Notes: generated by a model not told the origin, from the sequence alone. Shown: positions 1 through 6,402, numbered from the stretch's first letter. The stretch is 7,586 nucleotides of DNA from CAZBDV01 sp964490765 (GCA_964490765.1 CAZBDV010000056.1:1-7586), one strand, 5' to 3'. Made by a program: numbers and translations.

Positions 1-187
1 TCGAGGACGTTTAATATCATATGCTTAGAATGATCATATACAAGAGCTGGTTCTTGCGGATGTTTCAGTCTATAGATATGAAGATTCAGAACACTATTAT
101 GATGTCTCTAGCATATATTTATCCCAACCTATAGGAAAGATGAGAATAGAAGCAAGCCTGTTAGATAAAGGAGGAGAAAATGAGTAA
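1..187 (+). pseudogene. 3' remnant of an unidentified gene, frame broken near its left end
   Basis: An open frame runs from base 29 to the TAA at 185-187 and reads like real protein (52 codons, including LADVSVYRYEDSEHYY and YLSQPIGKMRIEASLL). It has no ATG, GTG or TTG start before the ATG at 140, which would leave only 15 residues. A stop at 26-28 closes the frame on the left. Frame 1 is open from base 1 to a TGA at 31-33, so one extra base around 25-33 would join SRTFNIICLE to DHIQELVLADV. I therefore read this as the C-terminus of a longer gene with a frameshift, either a real lesion or a sequencing error. The last codons overlap the next gene by 8 nt, as in a coupled operon. I do not recognise the family. 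A functional gene with a rare start codon is less likely. Confidence 0.45.
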
Positions 188-329
188 AAAGAAACCATTA
201 AATGAAGGATTTACAAAATCTATACAAAAAGGTGCGATAAAACCTCAAAAAATAACTAACCCAAAACCGCCACCACCTCCACCTCCAAAACCGTCGAAAG
301 ATTCTCCTAGCAAGACCACGAAAAGCTAA
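180..329 (+). CDS. Small basic polyproline protein (49 aa)
   Basis: This 49-residue gene starts at the ATG at 180, with a strong site AAGGAGG five bases upstream, and overlaps the preceding gene by 8 nt, which implies translational coupling. The protein begins MSKKKPLNEGF, is rich in lysine throughout, has a run of seven prolines at residues 30-36, and ends in a Ser/Thr/Lys-rich tail. It has no membrane segment or signal peptide and should be largely disordered. From memory, short polyproline proteins with a similar LNEG(Y/F)-type N-terminus occur beside defence or toxin genes in diverse bacteria, but I cannot verify that here. It may be a linker, adaptor or inhibitor for its neighbours. It is too short for a catalytic function. 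The strong ribosome site and clean overlap support a real gene. Confidence 0.72.
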   Translation: MSKKKPLNEGFTKSIQKGAIKPQKITNPKPPPPPPPKPSKDSPSKTTKS

Positions 330-405
330 TTTATAGTTACCGGTTGATAGTGGTGAACTTTTCGGTTTAGATACTGGAGCAAATCATAATTCCATTGACA
401 ATGAG

Positions 406-1233
406 GTGATTCTTGAGAGGATAATAAGAAATTATATCATTTTTGAAGGGAAAATGGATAAGGAATTAAAGCTTTACATAAGAAACAATGCATTCTATTC
501 AATACATCAAGGTTTGGTACATTTTGATAGAGCTGATAAATACGATCAGGATGACTATTCAAAAGAAATCGAATTTGACCATGATGACCAAATGACATCT
601 TACAAAGATGGCGGAAAATTGTTCTTCTATTTAGATGACTTGTATTACATCCCACCCAATTATTATGAACTACTATTCTCGATTCAGCATTTTACTCGTG
701 GAATAGAATTACTTTTTCTAGATATTGTAGGTTCAAAAAAAGAAAACGATATTTTTTCGTCTAACAGGAAGAAGAAAACTATAAATTTTTGGGCAGCATT
801 GAATAAGGCGTTGGAAATAATTCCGGGCTTATTATCTGAATCTCAAATTGAATCACTTAAATCCAGTAAAGAACTAAGGAATAATATAGAACACTTTGAA
901 CTCCAATCGAACTATACAGAGTTGTATATAATCACATCACAGCTGCTTTCAGTTATTAACGGCATATTTCGGATCCATCTTCACATAAATTTACTTCGTT
1001 TTTATGAATTTGATTGCTGGAAAAACGATTTTCACGGAAAATTTACCAGCACTATAAATAATGCCTTACAATGTTTAAAAAAAGACGGACATGAATTCAA
1101 CCATAAATTGTTGGAAAATAGCCAAGACCTTTCATATTGCTTATTTTGCGATGAGAAATCCTATTCAGGATCTGAGAATATGTGTCTGTTTTGTTTATCG
1201 GAGATTGAAGATGAACTAAAAGACCTGCTATAA
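406..1233 (+). CDS. HEPN-like protein with C-terminal zinc knuckle
   Basis: This is a 275-residue, mostly helical protein from the GTG at 406. Residues 158-163 read RNNIEH, which fits the R-x4-6-H active-site motif of HEPN domains. These are often metal-independent RNases in toxin-antitoxin, CRISPR and abortive-infection systems. A helix with a conserved-looking KELRNNIEHFE context supports this. At the C-terminus C245-x2-C248 and C260-x2-C263 form a probable zinc ribbon or knuckle, which could bind nucleic acid. The start is uncertain. No Shine-Dalgarno precedes the GTG, while the ATG at 454 has GAAGGG close by but would remove a plausible helix (ILERIIRNYI). The frame stays open upstream to 337 with coding-like residues but no usual start codon. 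The gene follows the polyproline gene by 76 nt and is probably co-transcribed. RNase activity is inferred from the motif only; a non-catalytic HEPN partner is possible. Confidence 0.7.
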   Translation: MILERIIRNYIIFEGKMDKELKLYIRNNAFYSIHQGLVHFDRADKYDQDDYSKEIEFDHDDQMTSYKDGGKLFFYLDDLYYIPPNYYELLFSIQHFTRGIELLFLDIVGSKKENDIFSSNRKKKTINFWAALNKALEIIPGLLSESQIESLKSSKELRNNIEHFELQSNYTELYIITSQLLSVINGIFRIHLHINLLRFYEFDCWKNDFHGKFTSTINNALQCLKKDGHEFNHKLLENSQDLSYCLFCDEKSYSGSENMCLFCLSEIEDELKDLL

Positions 1234-1304
1234 GTTATTCTATCGTTGACTTTATCCAACATTTTTACGAAGTTGTAAATAATATTTAAATAATTGATGT
1301 AGTG

Positions 1305-1335
1305 GCAGTTGAAAATGGTACTGCATAATTATAAT
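1305..1335 (+). promoter_or_regulatory. Candidate promoter and operator for the Bro-N/doc operon
   Basis: TTGAAA at 1309-1314 and a perfect TATAAT at 1330-1335 are separated by 15 bp, shorter than the ideal 17. An inverted repeat, GCAGT-N10-ACTGC at 1305-1324, spans the -35 box and spacer, where an autoregulator could block RNA polymerase. The downstream genes encode a DNA-binding protein and a toxin, so autoregulation is plausible but inferred. Confidence 0.45.
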
Positions 1336-1352
1336 GTAGTTCCAATGTTTTT

Positions 1353-1365
1353 AGTTGGAGCAACT
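1353..1365 (+). promoter_or_regulatory. Short hairpin/dyad in the 5' leader
   Basis: AGTTG-GAG-CAACT is a perfect 5-bp inverted repeat with a 3-base centre. It lies downstream of the TATAAT box and just before the ribosome site AGAGGAG (1369-1375). It could be a second operator or a small leader hairpin affecting translation. It is short enough to be chance. Confidence 0.25.
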
Positions 1366-1381
1366 GTTAGAGGAGCAAGTT

Positions 1382-2386
1382 ATGAGCAAGTTAACTGAGT
1401 CAGAGATACATAGACAGAATATACTAAACAACCGTTTTGCTGTTGAAAGAATACAAAAGTATATCGGGTTTACCGGTTTATTGTTCGAAAATGAGTATCG
1501 CTTTACTAAAAAAATGGCAGCTGAATTCTTTGAAGTAGATGAGAGAACAATTGAAAGATATTTAGAGAGGTACTCAGAAGAGTTAAAACGTAACGGTTAT
1601 GCTTTATTATATGGTAAACGACTTGTAGAATTCAAGTTACGGTTTGCTCCCGACATTAATGTCGGGAGCAAAACTACCCAGATCGGTCTTTTTAATTTCC
1701 GTTCATTTTTGAATCTTGGTATGCTGTTAAAGGAAAATGAAAATGCTCAACATTTACGATCAAAAATTCTTGATATCGTTATTCAGACTATCAATGAAAA
1801 AACAGGGGGTGGAACAAAATACATTAATCGTAGGGATGCTGATTATTTACCGAGTGCCATCAGGGAAAGTAAATATCGTAGAGATTTTACTTCAGCCCTC
1901 AATAGTTTTGTTGAGATGGGTAACTACAAATATGCTTACTTTACCGATAAGATCTACCTCTATATTTTCCGTGAAAAAGCTAAAGAATACAAACAAATTC
2001 TAAGAATGAGAAAGAACGAAAATGTCAGAGATACGATGTATGCTGAAATCTTGAATCTTATAGCTTCATTTGAAACAGGTTTAGCTCACGAAATAAGACT
2101 AAAATCAAAAGAACTCGGAAGAAAATTAACACCCCTTGAGACAGACCATCTGTTTAAAAATTTTGCCGAACACCCATTACAAGAACCATATCTAAACGAC
2201 GCTAGAATTAAAATGGCTTCTCGGGATTTACATTTTAGAGATGCCATGCACAGGAAACTGGAAGAGTATATACACTCTGTTTCACCTGAAGATTTCGAGA
2301 AATTTTTAGGAGAGCAAAGTGTAGAATTTGATAAGCAATTAAATGAAGCAAAAGAAATTTTGAAGCGTCTCAAAGAGAGCGATTAA
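1382..2386 (+). CDS. Bro-N/ORF6N-type DNA-binding protein, probable antitoxin/regulator of Doc
   Basis: I chose the ATG at 1382 (334 residues) because AGAGGAG lies six bases upstream; a TTG at 1355 would place that site inside the gene. An HTH-like segment occupies residues about 40-72 (RFTKKMAAEFFEVDERTIERYL). The core at about 88-145 (DINVGSKTTQIGLFNFRSFLNLGMLL, then HLRSKILDIVIQTIN) resembles the phage antirepressor-like Bro-N/ORF6N family. The C-terminus (about 305-334) is charged and helical, possibly a coiled coil. Proteins of this type are found directly before Doc toxins, where they may neutralise the toxin and regulate the operon, replacing the small Phd antitoxin. The stop TAA overlaps the doc ATG by one base, so translation is coupled. 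Residues 88-97 are encoded by a perfect 30-bp palindrome. The antitoxin role is inferred from pairing. Confidence 0.75.
   Translation: MSKLTESEIHRQNILNNRFAVERIQKYIGFTGLLFENEYRFTKKMAAEFFEVDERTIERYLERYSEELKRNGYALLYGKRLVEFKLRFAPDINVGSKTTQIGLFNFRSFLNLGMLLKENENAQHLRSKILDIVIQTINEKTGGGTKYINRRDADYLPSAIRESKYRRDFTSALNSFVEMGNYKYAYFTDKIYLYIFREKAKEYKQILRMRKNENVRDTMYAEILNLIASFETGLAHEIRLKSKELGRKLTPLETDHLFKNFAEHPLQEPYLNDARIKMASRDLHFRDAMHRKLEEYIHSVSPEDFEKFLGEQSVEFDKQLNEAKEILKRLKESD
1643..1672. repeat. Perfect 30-bp palindrome inside the DNA-binding gene
   Basis: The left arm TTTGCTCCCGACATT is followed with no spacer by its exact reverse complement. The palindrome spans ten whole codons (F A P D I N V G S K) and is more GC-rich than its surroundings. 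It could be a mobile palindromic repeat, a binding site or an mRNA hairpin. The encoded DIN-SKT segment looks family-typical to me, so it may not be a simple insertion. Confidence 0.95.
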
Positions 2387-2826
2387 TGAATATCAATTAC
2401 TTTAACGGTATCGAAGAAGTAATTCATATCCATCAGAAGACTATTGAAGCAAGTGGTGGTGGCAGTATTGAATCAATAAATACTGCATCTTTGGAGTGTG
2501 CACTTGAGCAAATAAAAAACGATGACTATTATCCCGAGTTTATCGATAAACTGACGCATTTATTTTTCACAGCTAATAAAAGTCATTGCTTTCTGGACGG
2601 TAATAAGAGAATATCAATAACTCTTGGTTCTATGTTCTTACTTAAGAACGGTTACATAAACTCTGCGAGACGTTTTCTTTTCAAAATGGAAGTGATCTCT
2701 TATCATCTAGCTGCTGGGAGAATAACTAAAGAATTACTAAAAGAGTTGATTTACTCTATCGTTTATGAAGAAGATTATTCTGAAGATTTGAAACTAAAAT
2801 TAATGTATGCGATTTCTGAGGGGTAG
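2386..2826 (+). CDS. doc: Doc/Fic-family toxin
   Basis: This 146-residue protein carries the Doc form of the Fic motif at residues 67-75, H-C-F-L-D-G-N-K-R, matching HxFx(D/N)GNKR. It has the catalytic His67, acidic Asp71 and the Lys-Arg ending that sets Doc apart from AMP-transferring Fic proteins (GNGR). The best-studied Doc, from phage P1, uses ATP to phosphorylate elongation factor Tu and so stops translation; the same reaction is inferred here. Length is slightly above P1 Doc (126 residues) because of an extended C-terminus. The helices before the motif (DKLTHLFFTANKSHCF) are typical. The ATG shares one base with the stop of the upstream regulator, and no separate ribosome site is needed. 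The motif is complete, so the toxin is probably active. Confidence 0.88.
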   Translation: MNINYFNGIEEVIHIHQKTIEASGGGSIESINTASLECALEQIKNDDYYPEFIDKLTHLFFTANKSHCFLDGNKRISITLGSMFLLKNGYINSARRFLFKMEVISYHLAAGRITKELLKELIYSIVYEEDYSEDLKLKLMYAISEG

Positions 2827-2848
2827 TGTCTCAAAGTGTGGTATAAAT

Positions 2849-3040
2849 ATGGGAGACATAGATGCAAAAAAAAAGATGAATAGGTATAGTAAGCCAGCAA
2901 AATATTTCGGTAAGAGGTTTCAATGGAAATTAAAAGGACCCTTAGCAGAAAAAACTGGTGCACTTTTCGGATACGATCCCTGTGTAAACAATTACTTTGA
3001 ACAGATTTTTGAGCATATGATAGATAATAAATCGAATTAG
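2849..3040 (+). CDS. Small basic protein of unknown function (63 aa)
   Basis: From the ATG at 2849 this gives 63 residues with a Lys/Arg-rich first half (KKKMNRYSKPAKYFGKRFQWKLKG) and an acidic, aromatic C-terminus (NNYFEQIFEHMID). I do not recognise the family, and there is no membrane helix or signal. The start is unclear. An ATG at 2807 in the same frame overlaps the doc end, and an ATG at 2876 follows a run of nine A's; none has a good ribosome site. GAGGGG at 2818-2823 is too far from 2849. It sits between doc and the membrane-protein gene, 15 nt before the latter, so it is probably in the same transcript. The composition looks like a real protein, but it could be non-coding. Confidence 0.5.
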   Translation: MGDIDAKKKMNRYSKPAKYFGKRFQWKLKGPLAEKTGALFGYDPCVNNYFEQIFEHMIDNKSN

Positions 3041-3055
3041 ATAGAGGGGAAGTAG

Positions 3056-3415
3056 ATGGGTAATTTTTCACTTATTGTATCATTGATCGGGGGGATTGGA
3101 ATCGGGTCAGTTATAACCACAATAATAACAACAGTATCCAGAAAAAAAGAGAAAATCAATGAAAGGATATATAATGAGAAGAGAAGTGCATATTTGGGTC
3201 TTCTGAGCTCTTTGCACAAAGCTGCTGTTGAACCTTCCGATAAAAGTTCGAAAGAATACGCTCTTTGGCAAACAAACATACAATTGTTCGGCTCCAAAAA
3301 TGTTGTCAATTACGCCCAAGAAATCGTGGATACGATCCCAGGTTCATTAGAGAGAAATAAAGCATTTAATGGATTGATCAATGCAATGAGAGAAGATCTG
3401 TCTGAATGCAAATGA
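3056..3415 (+). CDS. Single-pass membrane protein of unknown function (119 aa)
   Basis: The ATG at 3056 follows AGAGGGGAAG. Residues about 5-27 form a Gly/Ile-rich hydrophobic helix (SLIVSLIGGIGIGSVITTII), followed by a basic stretch (SRKKEK) that should stay in the cytoplasm, so the C-terminal part is cytoplasmic by the positive-inside rule. The soluble part is helical: KRSAYLGLLSSLHKAA, then EYALWQTNIQLFGSKNVVNYAQEIVD, and AFNGLINAMREDL at the end. I recall small membrane-anchored proteins with this AYxGLL...LFGS...AMRxDL pattern scattered in accessory regions, but know no assigned function. It may be a membrane-anchored partner of a neighbouring system. Coding status is well supported by the ribosome site, membrane helix and clean length. 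Confidence 0.75.
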   Translation: MGNFSLIVSLIGGIGIGSVITTIITTVSRKKEKINERIYNEKRSAYLGLLSSLHKAAVEPSDKSSKEYALWQTNIQLFGSKNVVNYAQEIVDTIPGSLERNKAFNGLINAMREDLSECK

Positions 3416-3511
3416 GTTTTTTCTTTAAAAGAAAACCATGGTGAACTATCAATTTGGGTACCAAGATGCTATTCATACTGATTACAATTTATAGTTGTTA
3501 AGGGAGAAAAG

Positions 3512-4105
3512 ATGGATTCACAGATGTTATACAAACTAAAAGAGGAGTATCTCGACTGGTATCGTGAGCATCCCGATCTCGCTGTACTGAGGTTTGTGGC
3601 TTATCATCCAACAGGAATTCAAGATTATCTTAACAAGGAGCTTATCCGTATAGTTAAATCTGTTTATCCGGGCAATGTTCCTAAAAACCGTATTACTGAG
3701 GCTAAGGTTTTTGCTGACGGTTACGATTTAGTTATGATCCGAACGGAATGTAAACTTCTTATGGAAGCAGGTACTTTTGCTCAGTCTCTTATGAATTTAA
3801 TCAGCACTGAAATCGAGTTATTGGTACTTCATCGCATTTTATTAAAGAATCTTTCTATTGATCTTGTAAAAGAGACCCTAAGGTTCCCTACGATTGATCC
3901 TGACGATGGTTTTTGGGAGAAAGTAATCAGCATTTTCACAAATAGAATTATTGCAACAGCCCAGTCTTATCCAGAGGAGTATGAAATTAAGGATTGTTCT
4001 TCAGAACCTTCCTTCTTCACACCGGGTTTCAATATTAGACGCTATGTAGTGGAACATATAATAGAATGGGGAAGAGACATCACAAAATTAGCTGAAAAAT
4101 CATAG
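3512..4105 (+). CDS. Tandem paralogue A, unknown helical protein (197 aa)
   Basis: The ATG at 3512 follows AAGGGAG. The protein is soluble and predicted mostly helical. I do not recognise its family, but it is plainly homologous to the next gene. Shared landmarks are HP (32-33), N55 and P57 in YPGNVP, DGYD at 69-72 with MI at 75-76, E85, F89-x-Q91, PDDxFWE at 130-136, QxYPExYE at 151-158 and PGF at 171-173. The conserved acidic and aromatic positions suggest a binding surface more than a known catalytic triad. A 96-nt gap separates it from the membrane-protein gene, and 14 nt from paralogue B, so A and B are probably one transcript. The gap holds a TACAAT at 3483-3488 without a clear -35 partner. 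Confidence 0.8.
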   Translation: MDSQMLYKLKEEYLDWYREHPDLAVLRFVAYHPTGIQDYLNKELIRIVKSVYPGNVPKNRITEAKVFADGYDLVMIRTECKLLMEAGTFAQSLMNLISTEIELLVLHRILLKNLSIDLVKETLRFPTIDPDDGFWEKVISIFTNRIIATAQSYPEEYEIKDCSSEPSFFTPGFNIRRYVVEHIIEWGRDITKLAEKS

Positions 4106-4119
4106 GCAGAGGATTTTGT

Positions 4120-4707
4120 ATGAATGTAAGTAAGATTCAGCACCTCCGAGAAAAATATTTGAATAAATTGAGACACTCTTCGAATTATGACTCGATGTTG
4201 AAGAATTGTAAACATCCTGCCGAGGTTCAGGAAGTTCTTATCGAAAATCTAAATCAAATAATCCAGTCTAATTATTATCCTAATATCCCTCCCGAAAGAA
4301 TTAATAGAGATCTAGAAAACAAAGATGGGTATGATAAGATTATGATTGAATCTCTCCATAATCTCAGGGTAGAGACTGCAATTTTTGTTCAAGAAGTTAT
4401 GAAAACTATCTGCCTATACATATCGATCTTTATAGATGAAGCACGTACTATGCAGAAACCGATTCAAGCACTTTATGACAGGCTTATGTTCTATTCTTTA
4501 GAGCCAGATGATAACTTCTGGGAGATCATTGAGGTCAATTTGTCGTATCGAGTCTATAGTATATCTCAGCTATATCCGGAAAAATATGAATCTGATGAGT
4601 TAACCGAAGTTATTGAAAATTATGCTCCTGGCTTCTTCTGGGAAAACAGATTAAGAGGTTTTCTTGAGTCTCATGTCAACAGTATCCGGTATAATATCAA
4701 ATCATAG
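4120..4707 (+). CDS. Tandem paralogue B, unknown helical protein (195 aa)
   Basis: This is the second copy of the duplicated pair, started at the ATG at 4120 with AGAGGA about 7 nt upstream. It aligns with paralogue A without gaps from about residue 30 to 100 (HP 32-33, Q37, L45, R60-I61, DGYD 69-72, MI 75-76, E85, F89, Q91). It then aligns with a one-residue offset through EPDDNFWE (128-135), QLYPEKYE and PGF (170-172). Identity is roughly a third by eye over the best part, so the duplication is old or both copies evolve fast, and they probably have distinct roles, for example as a heterodimer. Secondary structure looks all-helical with no membrane segment. The function is unknown. It ends the plus-strand run and faces the abiE pair tail to tail. 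Confidence 0.8.
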   Translation: MNVSKIQHLREKYLNKLRHSSNYDSMLKNCKHPAEVQEVLIENLNQIIQSNYYPNIPPERINRDLENKDGYDKIMIESLHNLRVETAIFVQEVMKTICLYISIFIDEARTMQKPIQALYDRLMFYSLEPDDNFWEIIEVNLSYRVYSISQLYPEKYESDELTEVIENYAPGFFWENRLRGFLESHVNSIRYNIKS

Positions 4708-4818
4708 ATCATGTCAGCGGAACTAAAAATTGCACCACTTTATTGCTTAACTAGTCTATTGATTTTCAACCGACTTTCTTTGCTTTTGAAGTTTATTGAG
4801 GAGGTTTTTCACTCACAT

Positions 4819-4855
4819 GAGCCAGGGTGAGGTAATATAGCTGCTCCTTTTTTTT
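4819..4855 (+). terminator. Weak candidate terminator between convergent genes
   Basis: GAGCCAG (4819-4825) can pair imperfectly with CTGCTC (4841-4846), followed by C and eight T's at 4848-4855. The stem has a bulge and the loop is about 15 bases, so this is weak. Its place in the 177-bp gap after paralogue B suits termination of the plus-strand operon. The rest of the gap shows nothing else I can support. Confidence 0.3.
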
Positions 4856-4884
4856 CACTTCTTAATGACGATAATCAATAATAA

Positions 4885-5757
4885 TCAACACCCATTAATG
4901 ACTACGAGATCCACAAGCCTGGCAAAGAAATCTTCCGACCAGTTTTCCAGTTGCCGGTAGTCTTTGATAAAGGGTATAACATCCTCTTTAGCCTTTGAGA
5001 AATCGACTTTTTTGATGCGTTTGTGTAGTAAGTCTCTCAGTTCAGGCAAAGTTAGTTTATCATTTTTTGAAATATGTCCACTCTGCTTCAGACGTGCTTC
5101 CAGATGCTCGAGATTCAGCGGAGTCTGTTGCTTGAGAAACCAGACAAAATCATACCAGTCACGGCCTTTGACCCGTTCTCTCCAGCCTCTTGCCAGCAGA
5201 GCGTGCATTTTACCGGCATAGAGATCGGGCAGACTCATCAGCCTGACCTGAAAAGGCAGGGGATTCAAGAGTATTTTGAATTCACTCTCGAAACTGCACG
5301 GTGGAGCAGGATCGATCTCGAATTTCACACTGATCTTTTCCTCTCTATGCAAAGAATCAAGTATTTCTTGCGGAACTGCTAATTCTAAGAATGTTCTGAG
5401 AGTGTTGACTTTAACAAAAGCAGACTCAATATTATCAGTAACTTTCTTGACGGGGGCTACCTCTGCCGTGATTCCCCAGGATATGAGTTCTTTCCTGACA
5501 CTGTCAAGATAGCTTTTCAGACTGAATTCTTCTGTCTCTATCAGAGTCGAAAAATCAAGATCTTCAGAAAAACGGTCCAGGTTATGAAATATATTCAGGG
5601 CAGTTCCGCCATAGAAGGCTGCCTTTTCGAAAAAACCACCTCTCCATAGTCCGAGAAGAGTTATCTCCTGAATAGTTCTTCGCAGCGAATATTTATAATC
5701 TTCTTGATTCTGTGGCATATTCCTCAGGATAAGATTATTCAACGGATGGTTATTCAT
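4885..5757 (-). CDS. abiEii: AbiEii nucleotidyltransferase toxin
   Basis: This 290-residue protein belongs to the AbiEii/DUF1814 nucleotidyltransferase-like toxins, the toxin half of type IV toxin-antitoxin and abortive phage infection systems. The signature motif is at residues 49-68: YGGTALN, then RFSEDLDF, giving the GG(S/T) and DxD residues (G50, G51, T52, D66, D68) of polymerase-beta-type enzymes. A second conserved block at 181-204 (AGKMHALLARGWRERVKGRDWYDF) supplies K183, R199 and D200/D203. Studied relatives bind GTP or add nucleotides to tRNA ends (the MenT family). The exact substrate here is unknown. The ATG overlaps the AbiEi stop by 8 nt with GAGGGGG ahead of it, so the two are coupled. 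All key residues are present and the length fits, so it is likely intact. Confidence 0.92.
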   Translation of the reverse strand: MNNHPLNNLILRNMPQNQEDYKYSLRRTIQEITLLGLWRGGFFEKAAFYGGTALNIFHNLDRFSEDLDFSTLIETEEFSLKSYLDSVRKELISWGITAEVAPVKKVTDNIESAFVKVNTLRTFLELAVPQEILDSLHREEKISVKFEIDPAPPCSFESEFKILLNPLPFQVRLMSLPDLYAGKMHALLARGWRERVKGRDWYDFVWFLKQQTPLNLEHLEARLKQSGHISKNDKLTLPELRDLLHKRIKKVDFSKAKEDVIPFIKDYRQLENWSEDFFARLVDLVVINGC

Positions 5758-6370
5758 TATTCCCCCTCAAGTTGAGCAAAAGATCAAGATTCTTACTGTT
5801 AGCAGCGATAGAATACTCCTTCAATCTTTCCATTTGCAGTTCTTTGATTCTATCCGGAGAGACTCTCAGATCTTCGTAGAGTAGCTTCTTTAACTCTTTT
5901 AGACCTTTCTGGGCCGGTAGTAGATAGAGCTTGTCACAGAGTGCCTTCTCAGGTGTAGCCAGCAAAAATGTCACCCCATCTCCCTGCCGTATTTCATAAC
6001 CCAGGGCATAATACTCGCTTTTCAACTGCTGATAGATAAACAGACCGATCGGTGTATGATAGATCTTTCTCCGGGAAGTCGTCACCGAAGTAATATTGAT
6101 CGCTCTTTCCGGTATCAAACCATAATATGACAGGGCGTAGTCTGTTGAAATATATGACGGCCCATACAGAAGATTTGCTACAGCCTCTTTTACAAGTGGT
6201 ACTTTGTAATGATCTGCTAAAACATAAAACCCTCTCTTGAGGGAGATCAATTCTCCCGAGGTTAATAACTTTGTGATCTTGTTCCGCGGATAACGATAAT
6301 CAGACAGCAGATGAGTAAGATATTGATAGTCTATCGGTTGTATCTGTATTTGATTGAGCTTAGCAAACAT
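5750..6370 (-). CDS. abiEi: AbiEi-family antitoxin and autorepressor
   Basis: This 206-residue protein matches AbiEi antitoxins. An N-terminal winged-helix region (about 15-52, YLTHLLSDYRYPRNKITKLLTSGELISLKRGFYVL) contains the typical LxxxGxLxxLxRGxYxL wing. A core follows with STDYALSYYGLIPE (75-88), and ATPEKALCDKLY (138-149), the conserved LATPEKALxD block. AbiEi counteracts AbiEii without a stable complex and represses its own promoter in studied systems. I chose the ATG at 6370 because GGAGG precedes it by four bases. A start at 6403 would put that site and the operator inside the gene. It leads the operon, with abiEii following and overlapping. The protein is slightly shorter than some AbiEi but has both domains. 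Confidence 0.9.
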   Translation of the reverse strand: MFAKLNQIQIQPIDYQYLTHLLSDYRYPRNKITKLLTSGELISLKRGFYVLADHYKVPLVKEAVANLLYGPSYISTDYALSYYGLIPERAINITSVTTSRRKIYHTPIGLFIYQQLKSEYYALGYEIRQGDGVTFLLATPEKALCDKLYLLPAQKGLKELKKLLYEDLRVSPDRIKELQMERLKEYSIAANSKNLDLLLNLRGNNE

Positions 6371-6383
6371 GTCACCTCCAGTA

Positions 6384-6402
6384 TGTTGACAATATGTCCA
6401 CA
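6384..6402. promoter_or_regulatory. Operator-like palindrome at the abiE promoter
   Basis: TGTTGACAATATGTCCACA is a 19-bp imperfect palindrome with 15 of 19 positions symmetric, of form TGT-GACA-T-T-TGTC-ACA. It covers the minus-strand -10 box and lies 13 bp before the abiEi start. AbiEi proteins repress by binding inverted repeats in their promoter, so this is the best candidate site. Confidence 0.5.

Noticed and set aside
285..330. Proline-codon run as a possible tandem DNA repeat
   Set aside because: The CCA/CCT/CCG codons encode a seven-proline stretch of the small protein; no repeat beyond the codons is seen.
437..655. Minus-strand open frame with Cys/His residues
   Set aside because: It is antisense to the HEPN-like gene, with no start signal; the Cys/His pattern is not a recognisable domain.
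1245..1266. GTTG...CAAC followed by five T's after the HEPN-like gene
   Set aside because: The stem is only 4 bp with a 7-8 base loop, too weak to call a terminator.
3037..3319. Minus-strand open frames of 70 and 90 codons
   Set aside because: They are antisense to the membrane-protein gene, which has a good ribosome site and coherent protein features.
3418..3437. T-rich/A-rich inverted repeat after the membrane-protein gene
   Set aside because: The stem is all A-T with almost no loop and no following T-run, so it is not a credible terminator.
4801..4840. GAGGAGG before an ATG at 4817
   Set aside because: The spacing is too long and the frame ends after seven codons; no gene is supported.
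4964..5512. Three overlapping plus-strand open frames of 78-102 codons
   Set aside because: They lie opposite the clearly coding abiEii gene and show no ribosome sites or family resemblance; they are shadows of the minus-strand gene.
6241..6257. Inverted repeat GGGAGA-TCAAT-TCTCCC
   Set aside because: It lies in the conserved winged-helix coding part of abiEi, has only 6-bp arms and is best explained by codon choice.
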